This document shows positions 1 to 11,574 of a stretch of 64,000 bases of DNA, one piece after another. Location: NCBI GenBank assembly GCA_032717465.1, contig CM064681.1, forward strand, positions 12,449,454 to 12,513,453, given 5' to 3'. Within the stretch, counting starts at the first letter, position 1; each line of letters begins with the position of its first letter. The stretch comes from Coenobita brevimanus. Its lineage: Eukaryota; Arthropoda; Malacostraca; Decapoda; Coenobitidae. The notes below the pieces were generated by a model. That model was not told the DNA's origin. It made no database searches and saw only the letters and a list, made by a program, of their open reading frames with translations. A program made the position numbers and the translations under genes.

Positions 1-2000
1 CAAAACCGTGTCATATGCGTAATGAATATCATTTAAATTAATTTATCCAAAGCTTAGTCCCACCACATTTTCCAGATCATCCACATGCTTCTGCCCATAC
101 AAAGAAAATAAATCTGGAGACAAGGCACATCCCTGCCTCACTCCTCTCTTAATATCAACTTAATCTGTCCTCTTAGCCTCTATCTTCACTGTTGCCTTTT
201 CATTTCAATTCATATTGGTTACCAGCCTTATGTCTTTGTCATTCACCTCTATTTCCTATAACATATGCACCATATTTTCATGCTTCACTGTATCAAATGC
301 TTTTCCAAATTCTACAAAGCACAAATATATCTTTTTTGCACTTCCACTGCACTTTCTTTAATCATCCACAAGGTAAAGATGCATAAGCGGTCCCTTAAAC
401 AGCCCTAAACCCATATTGCTCTTGGCCAACATTACTGTCTGTGTTTTCTCTTATTCTGTATCGGATCAGTCTAAGAACTCTTTTTCACATCCGACTCATA
501 TTACTTATAATACGATGCTGTTCACACTGCTGTCCCTTCTTTATTTGGAATAATTATAAACACCGACTCCCTCATCATTTCTAAAATATAGCCCATATCA
601 AAATTGTGTCTTACATGTATCTGCCAATTCTGTTATCGTCTCCATCGCAAATCACCATCCGCCTCCACAATTTCTACTGATATTTCATCCTCTCCCACAG
701 CCTTTCCTTCTCATTCCTCTGATTGCTTCCTCTGCTTCTTCTTTCAGAAACAGAGGTCCAGTTCTGGTCTGTCACCTCTTGTATCATCATCCAATTCCTT
801 TACATATACCCATCTTTTCAAACGACGTTTTCATCAATACATTTCTTGTTTGTTTGTGATTGTTGAACTTTTCATTGGTCTTCCCCTTCCGGTTATATCC
901 TTTCCCTTTAATACATCTGGCGAGAAGTGTCTCTTTCAAGCTGCTCCACCTACTTACGTATTTCACTGCACCTCCTCTCTATTTCTCTATCCATCTCCTC
1001 ATACCTCTCCATGGTCCTTTCCATCAACTTACAGAATTTCTTCTGTTATGTACTTATGCTTCCTTCTTCTCTGCCTCTCTAGCACCACATCCTCGACTGC
1101 TCCTAGCAATGCTCACTGCATTCTCCTCCAGTGTTTCTGCACGTCATCAAGTTCCTCAGCTTTATCGCCGAGAACTTCATATCCATTCCTCACATCGATT
1201 TCAACACTGGACCTGGCTTCCTACCTCTGTAGCAAACTCCAAGCTTCATTTTTGCTAGCTTTTTTTCTCCCTTATAACCTAACCTTCAGCTCTACAACCA
1301 AAGGAACATGGTCATATCCTTGCCCACAGTCTACACCTCGGTAGGTTTTGCGTTGTATCACCATGTTTCTTAATCTTTATTGTTATATAATCAGTTCGTA
1401 TGTTTTACTTGGCCACCACGATTTTTCTATGTCGACAAATGTCATGAATGATGCTAAAAGTACAAGTTCGCTATCACAGGCCACAATGCACAGTACACTC
1501 CTTCCACTTATCGCCTCCCTAATTCCACCCCTTGAGACCGTTTGGTCCCTGCACTTCACCCTGTCTTCCCTCTCATATTTTGGTGTTCAAGTCACGCATG
1601 ATGATTAGCTACAATACCGTGTGGTTTACATTGTCTCATAGCTTTTCTCATTGTCTCATCAAACTCATCAACCTCATACTCTGGATGATCTCCCAGAGGT
1701 GTGTACTCCTGAATTATATTCATTCTGACTGGTCTCTCCACCAGCTATCACCATCACTGTTCTCAGACACACCTCAATACCCTATCATAATTCTTATTAT
1801 CCTGGGAATCATCATCAATCCCATTCCCTGTAGATGTGCCTCTCCACTGTATACAAATTTCATACCCTCATTTGAGCAGACGCCCACTCCAGGCCACCTC
1901 ACCTCGCTCACTCCCACAATATCTTGCTTCATCCTCCTCACCTCTTGCTTTAACCCATCACATCCGAGGGTTGTTTTCACCACCCAAACCACCAGGAGGT
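1..2000 (-). pseudogene. LINE family E, decayed non-LTR retrotransposon, cut by the window start
   Basis: Read on the minus strand, this stretch gives successive pieces of an endonuclease/reverse-transcriptase polyprotein in different frames. The first piece (about 1992-1774) has GVSEVRWPG, typical of the N-terminal APE-endonuclease domain of LINEs often annotated as craniofacial development protein 2-like. Further along are an acidic EN segment (about 1735-1600), a linker rich in Glu/Arg, and near 170-60 the reverse-transcriptase block GVRQGCALSPDLF. The catalytic box at about 24-1 reads YAYD rather than YADD. Many stops and frame changes are present, so no product is expected. The 3' part lies outside the window. 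The plus-strand open frames here (for example 604-1344) are antisense shadows. Clade (RTE-like or another) is not assigned. Confidence 0.75.
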
Positions 2001-2728
2001 GTTTTTCTTAAAAATCACCGTTATTTAACACCTTAACCACGGACGTCACTTTCGTGATGCTTGGGCGCAAGGGATCATACCGAGGGGTGCCACTTTTGTG
2101 CTTCTGTGTTATTTTGAATTCGCCCGGGCTTTCAAGTGGTGGCTTGTATCATCTAACAGTACTGCCAGTGTCCAGCTATAGTCAGCACTGCTAATGTTAT
2201 CTGTACTCCCATCCATTCCTGACATTTTAGCCATATTTCCCCTGTCCTTGACTCCCCTCCTTACCCTCTCCTCCCGTCTGCCCAGCCGCGCTGCACTACG
2301 CAAATCCTGGACGGATTTTTTCTCTCATTTTATCCATTGAAATGTGCCCTTTGCCCTATTCTTATACAAAATAATATATAAAAGAAAGAGAAAAGGTAAT
2401 TGATACTGCCATACATCTGGAATGGGCTAATTATCGCCTGGCAACACCCCACGTGCACTCGTTCGCTAATTTTCCCTGTTTATTTCCCTTTGAGATATGC
2501 CGTATGACCTATTCTCGTAATAAAAATATATATAAGAAAGGAAGGGAGAAGCCTAAGTGATATTTACATTCACCTGGAACTACCTAATTTATTATGTATT
2601 GTCTAGATTTCCTGCCAATCATCTCATAGCATATGAAGTACCAGCTGTCACCACACTGATATTGTCAACCCTTCCCTGGCCATGTACACCACATCATTCA
2701 GTTTACTGTCGTCTTTCGAGTTGAAACC

Positions 2729-3154
2729 ATGTCTGATTCGAGCCTGTCCATTTCCGCTGCTTCTGAGCCCATTGCAAAGGGCCCTGTGACCTCTACCCCT
2801 ACTAAACCTTGTGTGGGAAGGAGTAAAGGGCTAAGTGACTGCCCTGGAACGTTCATCATTCATTGCCAAACGCCATGTATCCCAAACGGGGTGGCCAAGG
2901 GCTTAGAGTTAATTGTTTTACAGGGAGGGGCACTAATCCTCCACCAACCCCACTTGACACGTAGGGAGAAGGTAATGCCGTCGGGTGAGAGTGAACTGGC
3001 TAATTTATCAATGATTATGATGGACAGTGACAACGATCTTTCTGGTTACTCGTGGGATGAAGCAGTGGAGGAAATGGTGACAGAAACCCCCAGTACGAGT
3101 GCTTCTGTGTCCCAAGTTCTAAACAGTGCAAGTGGAAATGTAAATAATGTGTAA
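2729..3154 (+). CDS. hypothetical 141-residue ORF inside the piggyBac-like element
   Basis: An ATG-started frame encodes a Ser/Thr-rich N-terminus and an acidic C-terminal stretch containing MMDSDNDLSGYSWDEA, followed by a Ser-rich tail. I do not recognise the protein. piggyBac transposases often begin with an acidic, low-complexity region, so a decayed N-terminal remnant is possible, but there is no DDD catalytic domain. About 35 bases of the frame (2933-2968) resemble sequence in the LINE A 5' region near 16,505 (antisense), which argues that part of the frame is transposon-derived. The ORF may be chance. Confidence 0.2.
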   Translation: MSDSSLSISAASEPIAKGPVTSTPTKPCVGRSKGLSDCPGTFIIHCQTPCIPNGVAKGLELIVLQGGALILHQPHLTRREKVMPSGESELANLSMIMMDSDNDLSGYSWDEAVEEMVTETPSTSASVSQVLNSASGNVNNV

Positions 3155-3164
3155 ACAGCAAGTG

Positions 3165-3345
3165 AAAGCAATGAATGTAAATATAATTGTACAGTGGAAA
3201 ATAGTTTTAAAAGTTACTGCAAGTGACAATGCATAACAATGTAAATAAAATAGAAATGTAAATAATGTAAATAAATTAGAAAATGTAAATAGAAATGTAA
3301 ATAATTAGTAATATAAGACTATGAGTATAAATACTTGGAGTAATG
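3165..3345. repeat. A/T-rich low-complexity tract of GTAAATA-like units
   Basis: Repeated GTAAATA/ATGTAAATA words follow the stop of the 141-codon frame. A T-run lies nearby at 3604-3619. No coding signal is seen. Confidence 0.6.
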
Positions 3346-3950
3346 ACCGTGAAAGTGAAAGCTTTGCTCTCTACGCTAGTTTACTGAACAAGAAAGTGAA
3401 TTCCTGGAGTGAAAATAAACTACTAGTACTGCAAGAAATTTATGGATAAATATTGTATATATAAATAAGTGTATAAAGTACTAGGAATATAAAGTATGAG
3501 TGTGTTTATGAATAATAAATGACAGCTCCGCCTCAGAATACCAGTGGAGAACGAGCGCAGGTGGAAAGCTCATATGCATTCGTAATTCACATTGCTTTCA
3601 CAGTTTTTTTTTTTTTTTAATATGGATTCCAAACTAATTGAAATTCATAGAATAATGTTTGTAGTGATAATATCAGGCAGGGGCACCATATTACGGGATA
3701 TCAGGACGTGTAAAGTGGAGACTTCGTTACCCAACTTCAGAAGTCTCCACAAGTCCTACGGTAGAGGACGAAGGCTCAACAAACATCCCAGGAGAAAGCT
3801 GAAGGTATGTACCATATGCTAATATAATTATAATATTCTAGGCCTAATAACTGATTTTTGGCAAATATTTTTAAAAAGTCAGTCGGAGCGCGATGATTCC
3901 CACGGGACGGGCATGGCGCAATCCCGATATCCCCGTGGTTAAGGGGTTAA

Positions 3951-4574
3951 TCCATAATTTCTCAGCTAAAACTATAATCTAATGCTACAGTATAATATAA
4001 TGTTATAATATAATGCTATAATCATAACAATAATACAATAACAATAATACTATAAAACATTAGATGATGTATACATGCCACTCGGACGGGATGGGTTTAG
4101 TTTTTCTTACTTGCTTGCCTGTTGGAGTGTTTTTATATTCCACAGAGTGATTCATTTTTTTTCTTCGGTGCACTTTCACTTGATTATGGACGGGTGTTAC
4201 CTGAAGCACATAACCATCCTGTCCAGACTCCAGACAAGGCAGCATCTGCCATCATATAGCTCGCATTAACGTCATCCACGTTATCACTAATATCATCCTG
4301 CTCCACGGTTTTTCTAGGGTTGGTACGTGGTAGGGGCCCGACTCCTCTCCCACAGTTTGCACTACGGCCTCTTATTCAACATATTAGAGACCGCCCTAAT
4401 GAGACTATTCTCTGTAGATATTCCGCCACCCAGGAAACACACTAGGTAGGAGTTTTCTCTCCCCCCAAAGCAAAATGGTATAATGATCAAATTAACTGCC
4501 CTGAACCGTCGTTTGACACTACTGTATTTACTTCTCAGAGCAATGTTCATGATCTTTCCCCTGGCTTCTTCTCT
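3951..4574. other. unassigned sequence
   Basis: An AT-rich stretch with irregular ATAATA repeats (about 3975-4065) is followed by complex sequence. Short open frames on both strands (4060-4245 minus, 4075-4269 plus) have no recognisable domain. No gene is called. Confidence 0.5.
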
Positions 4575-5020
4575 CCTGAACACGACCTTTCTTTCCTCTA
4601 TATCTCACTCACCTTCTTTTCCTCATTGAGACTCAGCTGTCTGAGGAGAGTGACAAAATGCTTCTCTTTATCCTCCTACTTTCTCTTTACTCATTTCAAT
4701 GCCAAGATGGCTGCTGTCTGTACCTATGGAACAACACATCTTGCACTTGTGTACTTGAACTTGAATCTTCTGAATTATCTATACTCTAGCTTCAACCATC
4801 CTATCATCCTGTGAATAAATATACTGCGCTATTTCTTTATCCCCTAATTCTACTGGATAATGAAAACTCCTACACTGCCTTACTTGTACTCTAAGGTGGT
4901 ACACATTCTTTTGAGTTTCTCCTTTCCTTGAAAAATCCATCTTAGGTGATTACAATGTTCACAGCACACCTGAATTACCTATCAAATCACTGGTCCACCA
5001 AGTGAATAAACTTACATAAT
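4575..5020 (+). pseudogene. LINE B fragment (endonuclease part)
   Basis: Base-by-base reading shows extended similarity to 11,790-12,205 in LINE B1: the run coding TETQLSE, then CVYIRN, then the DSSEFSTLW region. In this copy the match is broken by many substitutions and small indels. No frame is intact. It is truncated on both sides, starting within the EN N-terminus and ending before the EN catalytic His block. Confidence 0.7.
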
Positions 5021-6640
5021 TTCCATTCATAATTACCAACTTACGGTCGTATGCTTCAACCTGAAATTGAGAAGTGGGTGCCCCCCCCCCCTAAATTATG
5101 ATGATTTTTGAAGTACTTAACAATGATGATGAAACGTATCTGGCCTTCCCAAATGCAGAATGATCGTAGGTAAACACTGCAACCATTCCATTAAAGACCA
5201 TCAAAAATTAGGGGTTTGAACTCCACTTTGCGATTTAAAGTTGAAGCATACAGCCTATGATTTCAATACTCCAGCTTGTTGAGCAGAACAGCAATCGTGG
5301 GCTCGGACTGGGTGGGTGGGGATGGAGAGTGGGGGCAATGCTTTTGGTTCCATTAAATATAAATTGCAGTTATATATGATGGGTATTGATTTACACCTGC
5401 TAACAACCATGTTAAACGCTAATATTTTCGTAGAGTGATGACACGAGTTATGCAGTAATTAAATGTTCAGACAGACACAAAAGTCTCCCCAAAGTTTAAT
5501 GAGTACATAGCGGAAAAAACAAACCACCTGAAACACGCACTAGTAGAGATGGGGTTTTCACTGTATTTAGACACTTGTAAATCTTTAGAAGAAACTGGGA
5601 AGATAGTTATTTCTTTTACTATACTTTCATTTGACATCCATGTACAGGGAATAAGGCTTCTCATCGTGAAAGGTGGTGTTAACATTGTTGCAGTCCTGCC
5701 TTTACAGTTGTTAAATCTATGGAAAAATAACAAAAATGTTGCCATTTGGATAACTCCATGAGTCATAGGCATTTCTATCTTTGGTATTCTATGCTTTTGT
5801 CTTCTATGAATAAAAGAAGCCAAGACATAATGAAACTGCCACTACAGTATCCAGTTACATGGACCAACAGTAAATGATAATAATTCTTCAGTAGTTTCAG
5901 CAATTGCTGCTGACAAACACGAATAATGCTGTTGCATATAGTAATAACAATACTGTTATATGAAGCAAGTTTTGTGTTCACACACATAACTATACATAAG
6001 GTACTATTGGCATTACAACCTTGATAAGCACTCAAGATATGATGTTTCTGTCACTTATGGTATGTCTGACAGCATTATGTTCCACACCTTTATCCAAATG
6101 TATACACAGGATGCACATGCTGTTACACAGGATGCGCATGTAGTCACCAAACAAAATACACTGGATGTGGTAGCTCATATTAAGGGCAGTGGGAATAAAC
6201 AAGTAATTACCTGTTTGTAGCAGTAGAAGAAACTAGAGAAATGGTTTCATTCATAGAATTTCACTTGAAAATTAGAGAGGGCAAATCTGATAAGTTTTTG
6301 ATTATGAATGAAAAAAATTCATATCGGTAAAAAATACCAGATATACACACGTTTTGCACAATACGGCGACCTAGACACAGACTGGTATGCTCATGCTGAC
6401 TGATTCAAGGGGGTTACATAAACTGGAGGGGCCATTATGTCACACCGTAGAAGCCACTGCCAAGGCCTCCTCTGCCTGATGCTGCCATGTTGGATCACTT
6501 TGTCTGTATTGTGCGGCAGTGTTAATGGGCCTGTATTGTGTCAATTATAACAGGCTACTCAACTTATGGGTGTGCCCAGAGGGATATGAAAGATTCTGTA
6601 AATCTCCATCGGCAGATTTGGACATTACATATGAGTATGT
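5021..6640. other. unassigned sequence
   Basis: There is a run of 10 C at about 5081-5090 and a small 20-21-bp tandem duplication around 6112-6153 (ACACAGGATGC repeated). The open frame at 5467-5823 (minus) and its overlapping plus-strand partner at 5549-5761 show no domain. I see no defensible gene. Confidence 0.5.
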
Positions 6641-6649
6641 CAAGTAGAA

Positions 6650-6905
6650 ATCAAATAGTAGGGATATATGGCCGTAGGTTCTCCTTTACCTGTGGTATTA
6701 ATGAATCCTTGTATTGCCCAATATTCCAGTCAGCATAGTTAATGAAAGTACTCGGATGAAAAACAGTGATTCTATAACTCTCCATTCGTAATACACGTAT
6801 TTGTTGTCGGGCAGAACTCTACTAATAACAATATGTTGCCGCAGTCTTTTAGGGTCTCCTGTACAAGTGGTGTTAATTCTCCCATTTATTGTCCAATATT
6901 CTAGC
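6650..6905 (+). repeat. two diverged direct copies of a ~75-bp segment
   Basis: The segment at about 6660-6735 (GGCCGTAGG, GGTTCTCCT, GTGGTATTAAT, TTGCCCAATATTCCAG) is echoed at about 6835-6903 (GCCGCAGTC, GGTCTCCT, GTGGTGTTAAT, TTGTCCAATATTCTAG). The spacing is about 174 bp. Function unknown. Confidence 0.5.
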
Positions 6906-6927
6906 AAATCAGCTTTTGAGTGTACCT

Positions 6928-8078
6928 GTCTATCTATCTATCTATACAATAACTCTATCAATTGCAAGATGCCTTACTTCCGTAAGGGGTGGCCACAAAC
7001 AAATCGCCTGCATGTCGCCATGTCCCCCTCCATTCCACTGCCCTCTCCCCAGCTCACACCCCCTCTCTCATATACCTCTCCACTCCATCCCTCCATCTGA
7101 TCCTCGGCCTCCCCCTCCCTCTCCCCATTCCATCCATCTCACATACACTCTCCTCGTTAGTCTCTCGGTCCCCATCCTCTAAACATAGCTAAACCACCTA
7201 AATGGATTCCTCCTAACAATTTCTATCACATCCACATCCACACGACAAAGTTCCTTCACTTCCTCATTTGTCAGTCTCGCTCTCCACATGCTCCTCTCAA
7301 CTCATTTCCACTGCTTTCACTCTCGACTTGTGTCCTTCCAACAAAGTCCAAGCTTCACTCCAATATGTTAGAGTTGGTATCACAATACTGTCATGCAGCG
7401 ACTTTTTTACTTCCATGCTCACTTCCTCATTTCTTATCACTACTTTCAAAGAACGAGTATCCTTTCATCCTTGCTGTATCATTTCAAGCACTTCATCCTG
7501 CAAACTTCCATCATCACTCATCATACTATCCAAGTACGTAAATGCACTCACATTTTCAATTCCCTCATTATCCAACCTCACTGTATATTCAGTGTATTCT
7601 TTACTCTTGATGACCATAACTTTACTTTTCCCTACATTCGCCTTTAGATTCCGTTTCTTACACACTATCCCAAACTCATTCACCACGCCTTGCAGCTCCC
7701 CTTCGTCTTCACTTAACACAGTATCATCTACAAAAAACAGTACAGGAAGTTTCCAAATGCTGCCCTCTCTCGTTGGGTCCATTCCAATAACCACTACCCT
7801 ATATTGTGTCTCTGTGATAACCCCATCCATATACAGATTGAACAACCATGGAGACGTGACACATCCCTGTTTCAATTCAACATTCTGTTTGAGAAATTCA
7901 CTCAGTTAACTCTCCACACGCACGGCAGCCTTAGCACCCCCATACACACTCTTCATGGCATTCAACAACTTCTTAATATTTTCCACATTCCTTGTCTATC
8001 CACTCTGTCAAATGCTTTCATCAAATCCATGAAAGCTGCAAACAACTTCTTTCTCTTCTATAGAAACATTTCCACAAC
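6928..8078 (-). mobile_element. LINE A copy A1, 5'-truncated (RT and C-terminus only)
   Basis: Minus-strand reading matches the C-terminal half of the LINE A3 polyprotein (17,199-19,436). The open piece 7875-7465 begins MKQGCVTSPWLFNLY, contains a catalytic box changed to FVDD (FADD in A3), and continues through the thumb region KVMVIKSKE. Downstream, toward lower coordinates, lie the C-terminal WFGH-type region in broken frames and the terminal CGHPL motif near 6990. The 3' end runs into TATC repeats (6931-6946), matching the (TAGA)n tail of A2 and A3. The 5' truncation at about 8078 falls next to the 5' end of A2, which is in the opposite orientation. Confidence 0.8.
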
Positions 8079-8374
8079 GGACCTATGGATGAATATCTAA
8101 GCAACACAAACTTAATGTAGTGGTACTCTGTTTTTAGGGTAGCTCTGCATTGAGTGGCAAGCCAAATGATTTCCTGTAAACCAGGAAAGCATTTACAACG
8201 TTGGGTGGTAACCTTATAACCAACCAACACGTGTTTCCTACGTGGCAACAAGTGGGTTGGTGAAGGGTTAGTGCCCATCCCAGGAAAACAACTAAAAAAT
8301 ACCAACAAGAAGCCTCGGACCAAGACTGACCAAAAGGTGACAAATAAGGACCGAACAAAGGACCTGATATGCAT

Positions 8375-9169
8375 TGCGACGTGGAATGTAAGGGGTGCAA
8401 ATGATGTGAAAGAGAGAGAGAGAGATTGTCCAGGTGCTTAAGGGTGCGAAAGTGAATGTATATGGATTAACTGAAACTAAATGGTGAGGTGAGAGTGTGA
8501 GAGAATGGGAGTATGGATGGGGTATATGGGAAGAAGTAGGTGAGAATGGGAGGGCAAAAGAAGGAGTGTGTATTGTTGTGAGTAACAGATAGAAGGAGAA
8601 TATAAGAGCATGGATCAGTTGCTTCAAGGACTGTGTGGGTAAGATTGAAAGTTGGGCTACAAATATGGGCGATTGTGTGCGTGTATGCGCCAACACAAGA
8701 TCGTGCAAGCAGAGTGAGAGACACGTTCTGGACAAATCTGGAAGCGTGCATGGAAAAGATTGAAAGGAAAGATAGAGTGTTTTTGATTGGAGATATGAAT
8801 GGAAAAGTAGGGAATGTGAAGGTGAATGGAGTAGTTGGTGAGTGGGGTGTGCCTGCAGAGATGGATGAGAATGGCAGCGCGTTAGTGGACATTTGTGCCA
8901 GGAGGGGGTTGGAGATAGCCAATAACCTCTTCTGGCACAAAATGATTAATAGGTATATGTGGCAAATGATGAGAAGGGTGAGTGGTGAAATGAATGAACG
9001 GAAGGCATTGATTGATTATGTGTGTGTGGATGAAAGGATGCGAAGGTGTGTGATGGATGCAAGAGCATATAGAAGTCGGGGGAGTAGACTTTCTGAAATC
9101 AAGGTCCAAGTGATATTAAGAAATAGAAGAAAGAAAGGACAGGAGGAAGTAGTTCATAGGAGGGTGTAA
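8375..9169 (+). pseudogene. LINE A2 endonuclease domain remnant
   Basis: ATWNVRG near 8375 is the first APE-endonuclease motif. After a GA-run and stops, an open frame at 8633-9169 carries YAPTQDRASR, IGDMNGKVG (the GDxN catalytic block), and IDYVCVDERMRR leading toward the C-terminal end of EN. In LINEs this domain nicks target DNA to prime reverse transcription. The expected terminal SDHH block (visible in A3 just upstream of its ORF) has decayed to SEIK here. Not functional because of stops between 8400 and 8630. Confidence 0.7.
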
Positions 9170-11290
9170 AGGTTACAAGAGGATGGAAAAAAGGCAGAAT
9201 ATAAGAGAGACGTGGAGGATCGATTGGGTAAATATGGATTGGAGCAGATGGGGGACATGGAAGGTTTGTGCAAGATATTCACAGAAGAAATCTGTGCAGC
9301 ATGTGAGGTGGTATGTGGGGTGAAGAGAAGACGAAAAGGGGTGCAGGGAGGAGCATGGTGGAATGAAGAGGTGAGACAGACTGTGGCACAAAAGAAGAAA
9401 GCATACAGTGCGTAGATGAGAAACGGGCGTGAAGTTGAGAGATAGAAGAGAAAGTTATATGTAGAGAGGAAGAGAGAGGTGAAAAGGCTGCTAAGAGGGA
9501 GTAAGAAGAGAGTGGATGAGGAATTTGTAAGGAATTGTGTACAGTAAAGGCAATGTAAGAAAATGTTCTGGAAAGAGTTAAAGAGAGTTAGACAGGGTGG
9601 AAGAGAAGTTAGTCGGGGAGTGAAAGATAAAAATGATAGATGACTAGTGGAGAAGGGACAAAAAGTGGGCAAATGGAGAGAACAATTTAAGGAATTGTCG
9701 AACACAGAGAATGAAAATAAAGGAAGTATAAGTGGATGGGGAATGGCTGGGAGACAGAGGGGTGTGAGAAGAGAGGAAGAAACCAGTAGGATGGAAGTTG
9801 TGGAGGCAATGAAGTAAGTCAAAATGGGGAAAGCCCCAGGAATTGATGGAGTGTGTGGCAAAATGCTGAAGCATGAAGGAGAGATAGCAGTAGAATGGAT
9901 GTGGAAGATGTGCAGATTGGCCTGGGAGGAAAGTAGAGTCCCGGAGGATTTGAAATCAGGTACAGTATAAATATTCCCCTGTACATTGGAAATGGGGAAA
10001 ATGAAGTGTGTGGCATACATAGGGGAATTTGTCTTCTTAATGTAATAGGAAAAGTATATGGTAGCATACTTATTGACAAGTTAGGGAAATAACAGAGGAA
10101 TAAGCTGGAGAAGAACAGGGAGGTTTTAGCAAGGGAAGAGGTTTTGCAGATCAGATATTCATTCTTAGATCTTTTGTGGAAAAGTTTCTAGAGAAGGGAA
10201 AAAAGTTGTATACGGCCTTCATGGATTTGGAGAAAGCATATGACGGTGGATTGACAAGGATTGCAGAAACTATTAAGAATATATGGAGAAGATGGGAAGT
10301 TGTCGAACGGTGTGAAAAGTATGTACGAGAGTGCTAAGGCTGCCATGCGTGTGGATAGTGAACTGAGTGAATTTTTCTGTTTGAAGGCTGGACTGAAACA
10401 GGGATGTGTCATGTCTCCATGGCTGTTCAATCTGTATATGGATGGCATTATAAAAGAGATACAAAGTAGGACAGTGGATGTTAGAGCAGCCCTAATGAGA
10501 GAAGGCAGTGTTTGGAAACTCCCTGTACCATTGTTTGCAGATGATACTGTATTGTTAAGTGACGACAAAGGGGAGCTGCAAGGCTTGGATGCGTTTGGGA
10601 GAGTGCATAAGAAAAGGAATCTAAAGATGAATGTAGAGAATGGTAAAGTTATGGTCTTCGAGTGAATGTATAATGAGGTTGGATGAGGAGGAAATGGAAA
10701 ATGTGAGTGCGTTTAAGTACCTGGGTAGTGTGATGAGTATGGATGGAAGTTTAGAGGGTGAAGTGCTTCACAGAGTACAACAATGAAGAAAGGTCGCTGG
10801 TTTCTTGCAAGCAGCGTTAAGAAACAGGGAAGTAAGCATAGAAGTGAAAAAGTTACTACATGACAGTATTGGAATACCATCTTTAACATACGGAAGTGAA
10901 GCTTGGACCTTGTTGAAGGGACAGAAGTCAAGAGTGAGAGCAGTGGAAATGAATTATTTGAGAGAAGCCTGTGGAGTCACATGGAGAGACAGACTAACAA
11001 ATGAGGACTGACAAATGAGGAAGTGAAGAAGCATTGTGGTGTGGATGTGGATGTGATAGGAAGCGTTAGAAGAAACACAATGAGATGGTTTGGCCATGTG
11101 GAGAGGATGGAGAGTGAGAGACTGACAAGGGGAGTGTATGTGAATGAGGTGGAGGGGGGGAGAGGGAGGGGGATGCCGAGGATGAGATGGAGGGATGCAG
11201 AGGTGTATGAAAGAAGGAGGTGTGAGCTGGGTGCAGTGCAGTGAAATAGCAGGGGACAGGGTGACATGGAGGCGATTTGTTTGTGGCCAC
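9170..11290 (+). pseudogene. LINE A2 linker, reverse transcriptase and C-terminal region, broken
   Basis: Open pieces at 9212-9415, 10261-10665, 10805-11011 and 11023-11244 align in order with the A3 protein. The 10261 piece holds LKQGCVMSPWLFNLY and an intact FADDTVL catalytic box. The last pieces hold LTYGSEAWTL and WFGHVERM, a C-terminal module common to this LINE type. Stops, small deletions and at least one short duplication near 11,008-11,024 (AACAAATGAGG repeated) interrupt it. Confidence 0.75.
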
Positions 11291-11325
11291 CCTTTATGGG
11301 ATTAAGACGTCTGACAATAGATAGA

Positions 11326-11574
11326 CAGATAGATAGACAAACATATCCCGTTCTAAAACTTGGAGTAGACTGTAGTACCAGTCGAGCAGGGCAGTGCTCC
11401 CGAGGTGGATGGAAAGCTGATGACGGGGAGTGCTGGAGCTCTCGTTTCATCAGCCCTCAGGACAAGTTCCTGACCATTCTCCTTTGCTGAACTTTTTCAG
11501 TGTCTCAGTTACACAGAGAGTAGGCCAGCATGCTCTCCTATACAAATTTCTCCAACTATCTACACCAAACTACA
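11326..11574. other. unassigned gap between LINE A2 and LINE B1
   Basis: About 250 bp of complex sequence. It does not contain the missing 3' half of LINE A4, which would be expected if B1 had simply inserted into A4. Part may be a B1-specific 5' untranslated region. Confidence 0.4.

Larger units (their letters stand above)
2025..3950. mobile_element. piggyBac-like DNA transposon (pB1), non-autonomous
   Basis: TTAA occurs at 2025-2028 and 3947-3950. Immediately inside are inverted ends: CACCTTAACCACGG at 2029-2042, and CCGTGGTTAAGGGG at 3933-3946, whose reverse complement matches 13 of 14 bases. TTAA target sites and short terminal inverted repeats are the hallmark of piggyBac elements. The element is about 1.9 kb. 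A second TTAA inside each end (2033-2036, 3939-3942) leaves the exact terminus open by 8 bases. No recognisable transposase domain is visible. Inside are one 141-codon frame and an A/T-rich GTAAATA tract. It abuts the 5' side of the LINE E remnant. Confidence 0.6.
8106..11325 (+). mobile_element. LINE A copy A2, near full length, decayed
   Basis: This is the only LINE A copy here spanning from the 5' region to the 3' tail. The 5' region (8106-8370) matches the 5' end of A4 and part of the 500-bp SINE-like repeat. EN starts near 8375 with ATWNVRG. RT and the C-terminal region follow, and the copy ends in CGHPL near 11,290 and a GATAGACA/GATA tail (11,306-11,345). Many frame breaks. No separate ORF1 is apparent. 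APE-type LINE; clade not assigned. Confidence 0.8.

Noticed and set aside
604..1344. 246-codon plus-strand frame
   Set aside because: Ser/Pro/Phe-rich composition is typical of the antisense of an acidic/basic LINE linker, and the minus strand carries the recognisable LINE E motifs.
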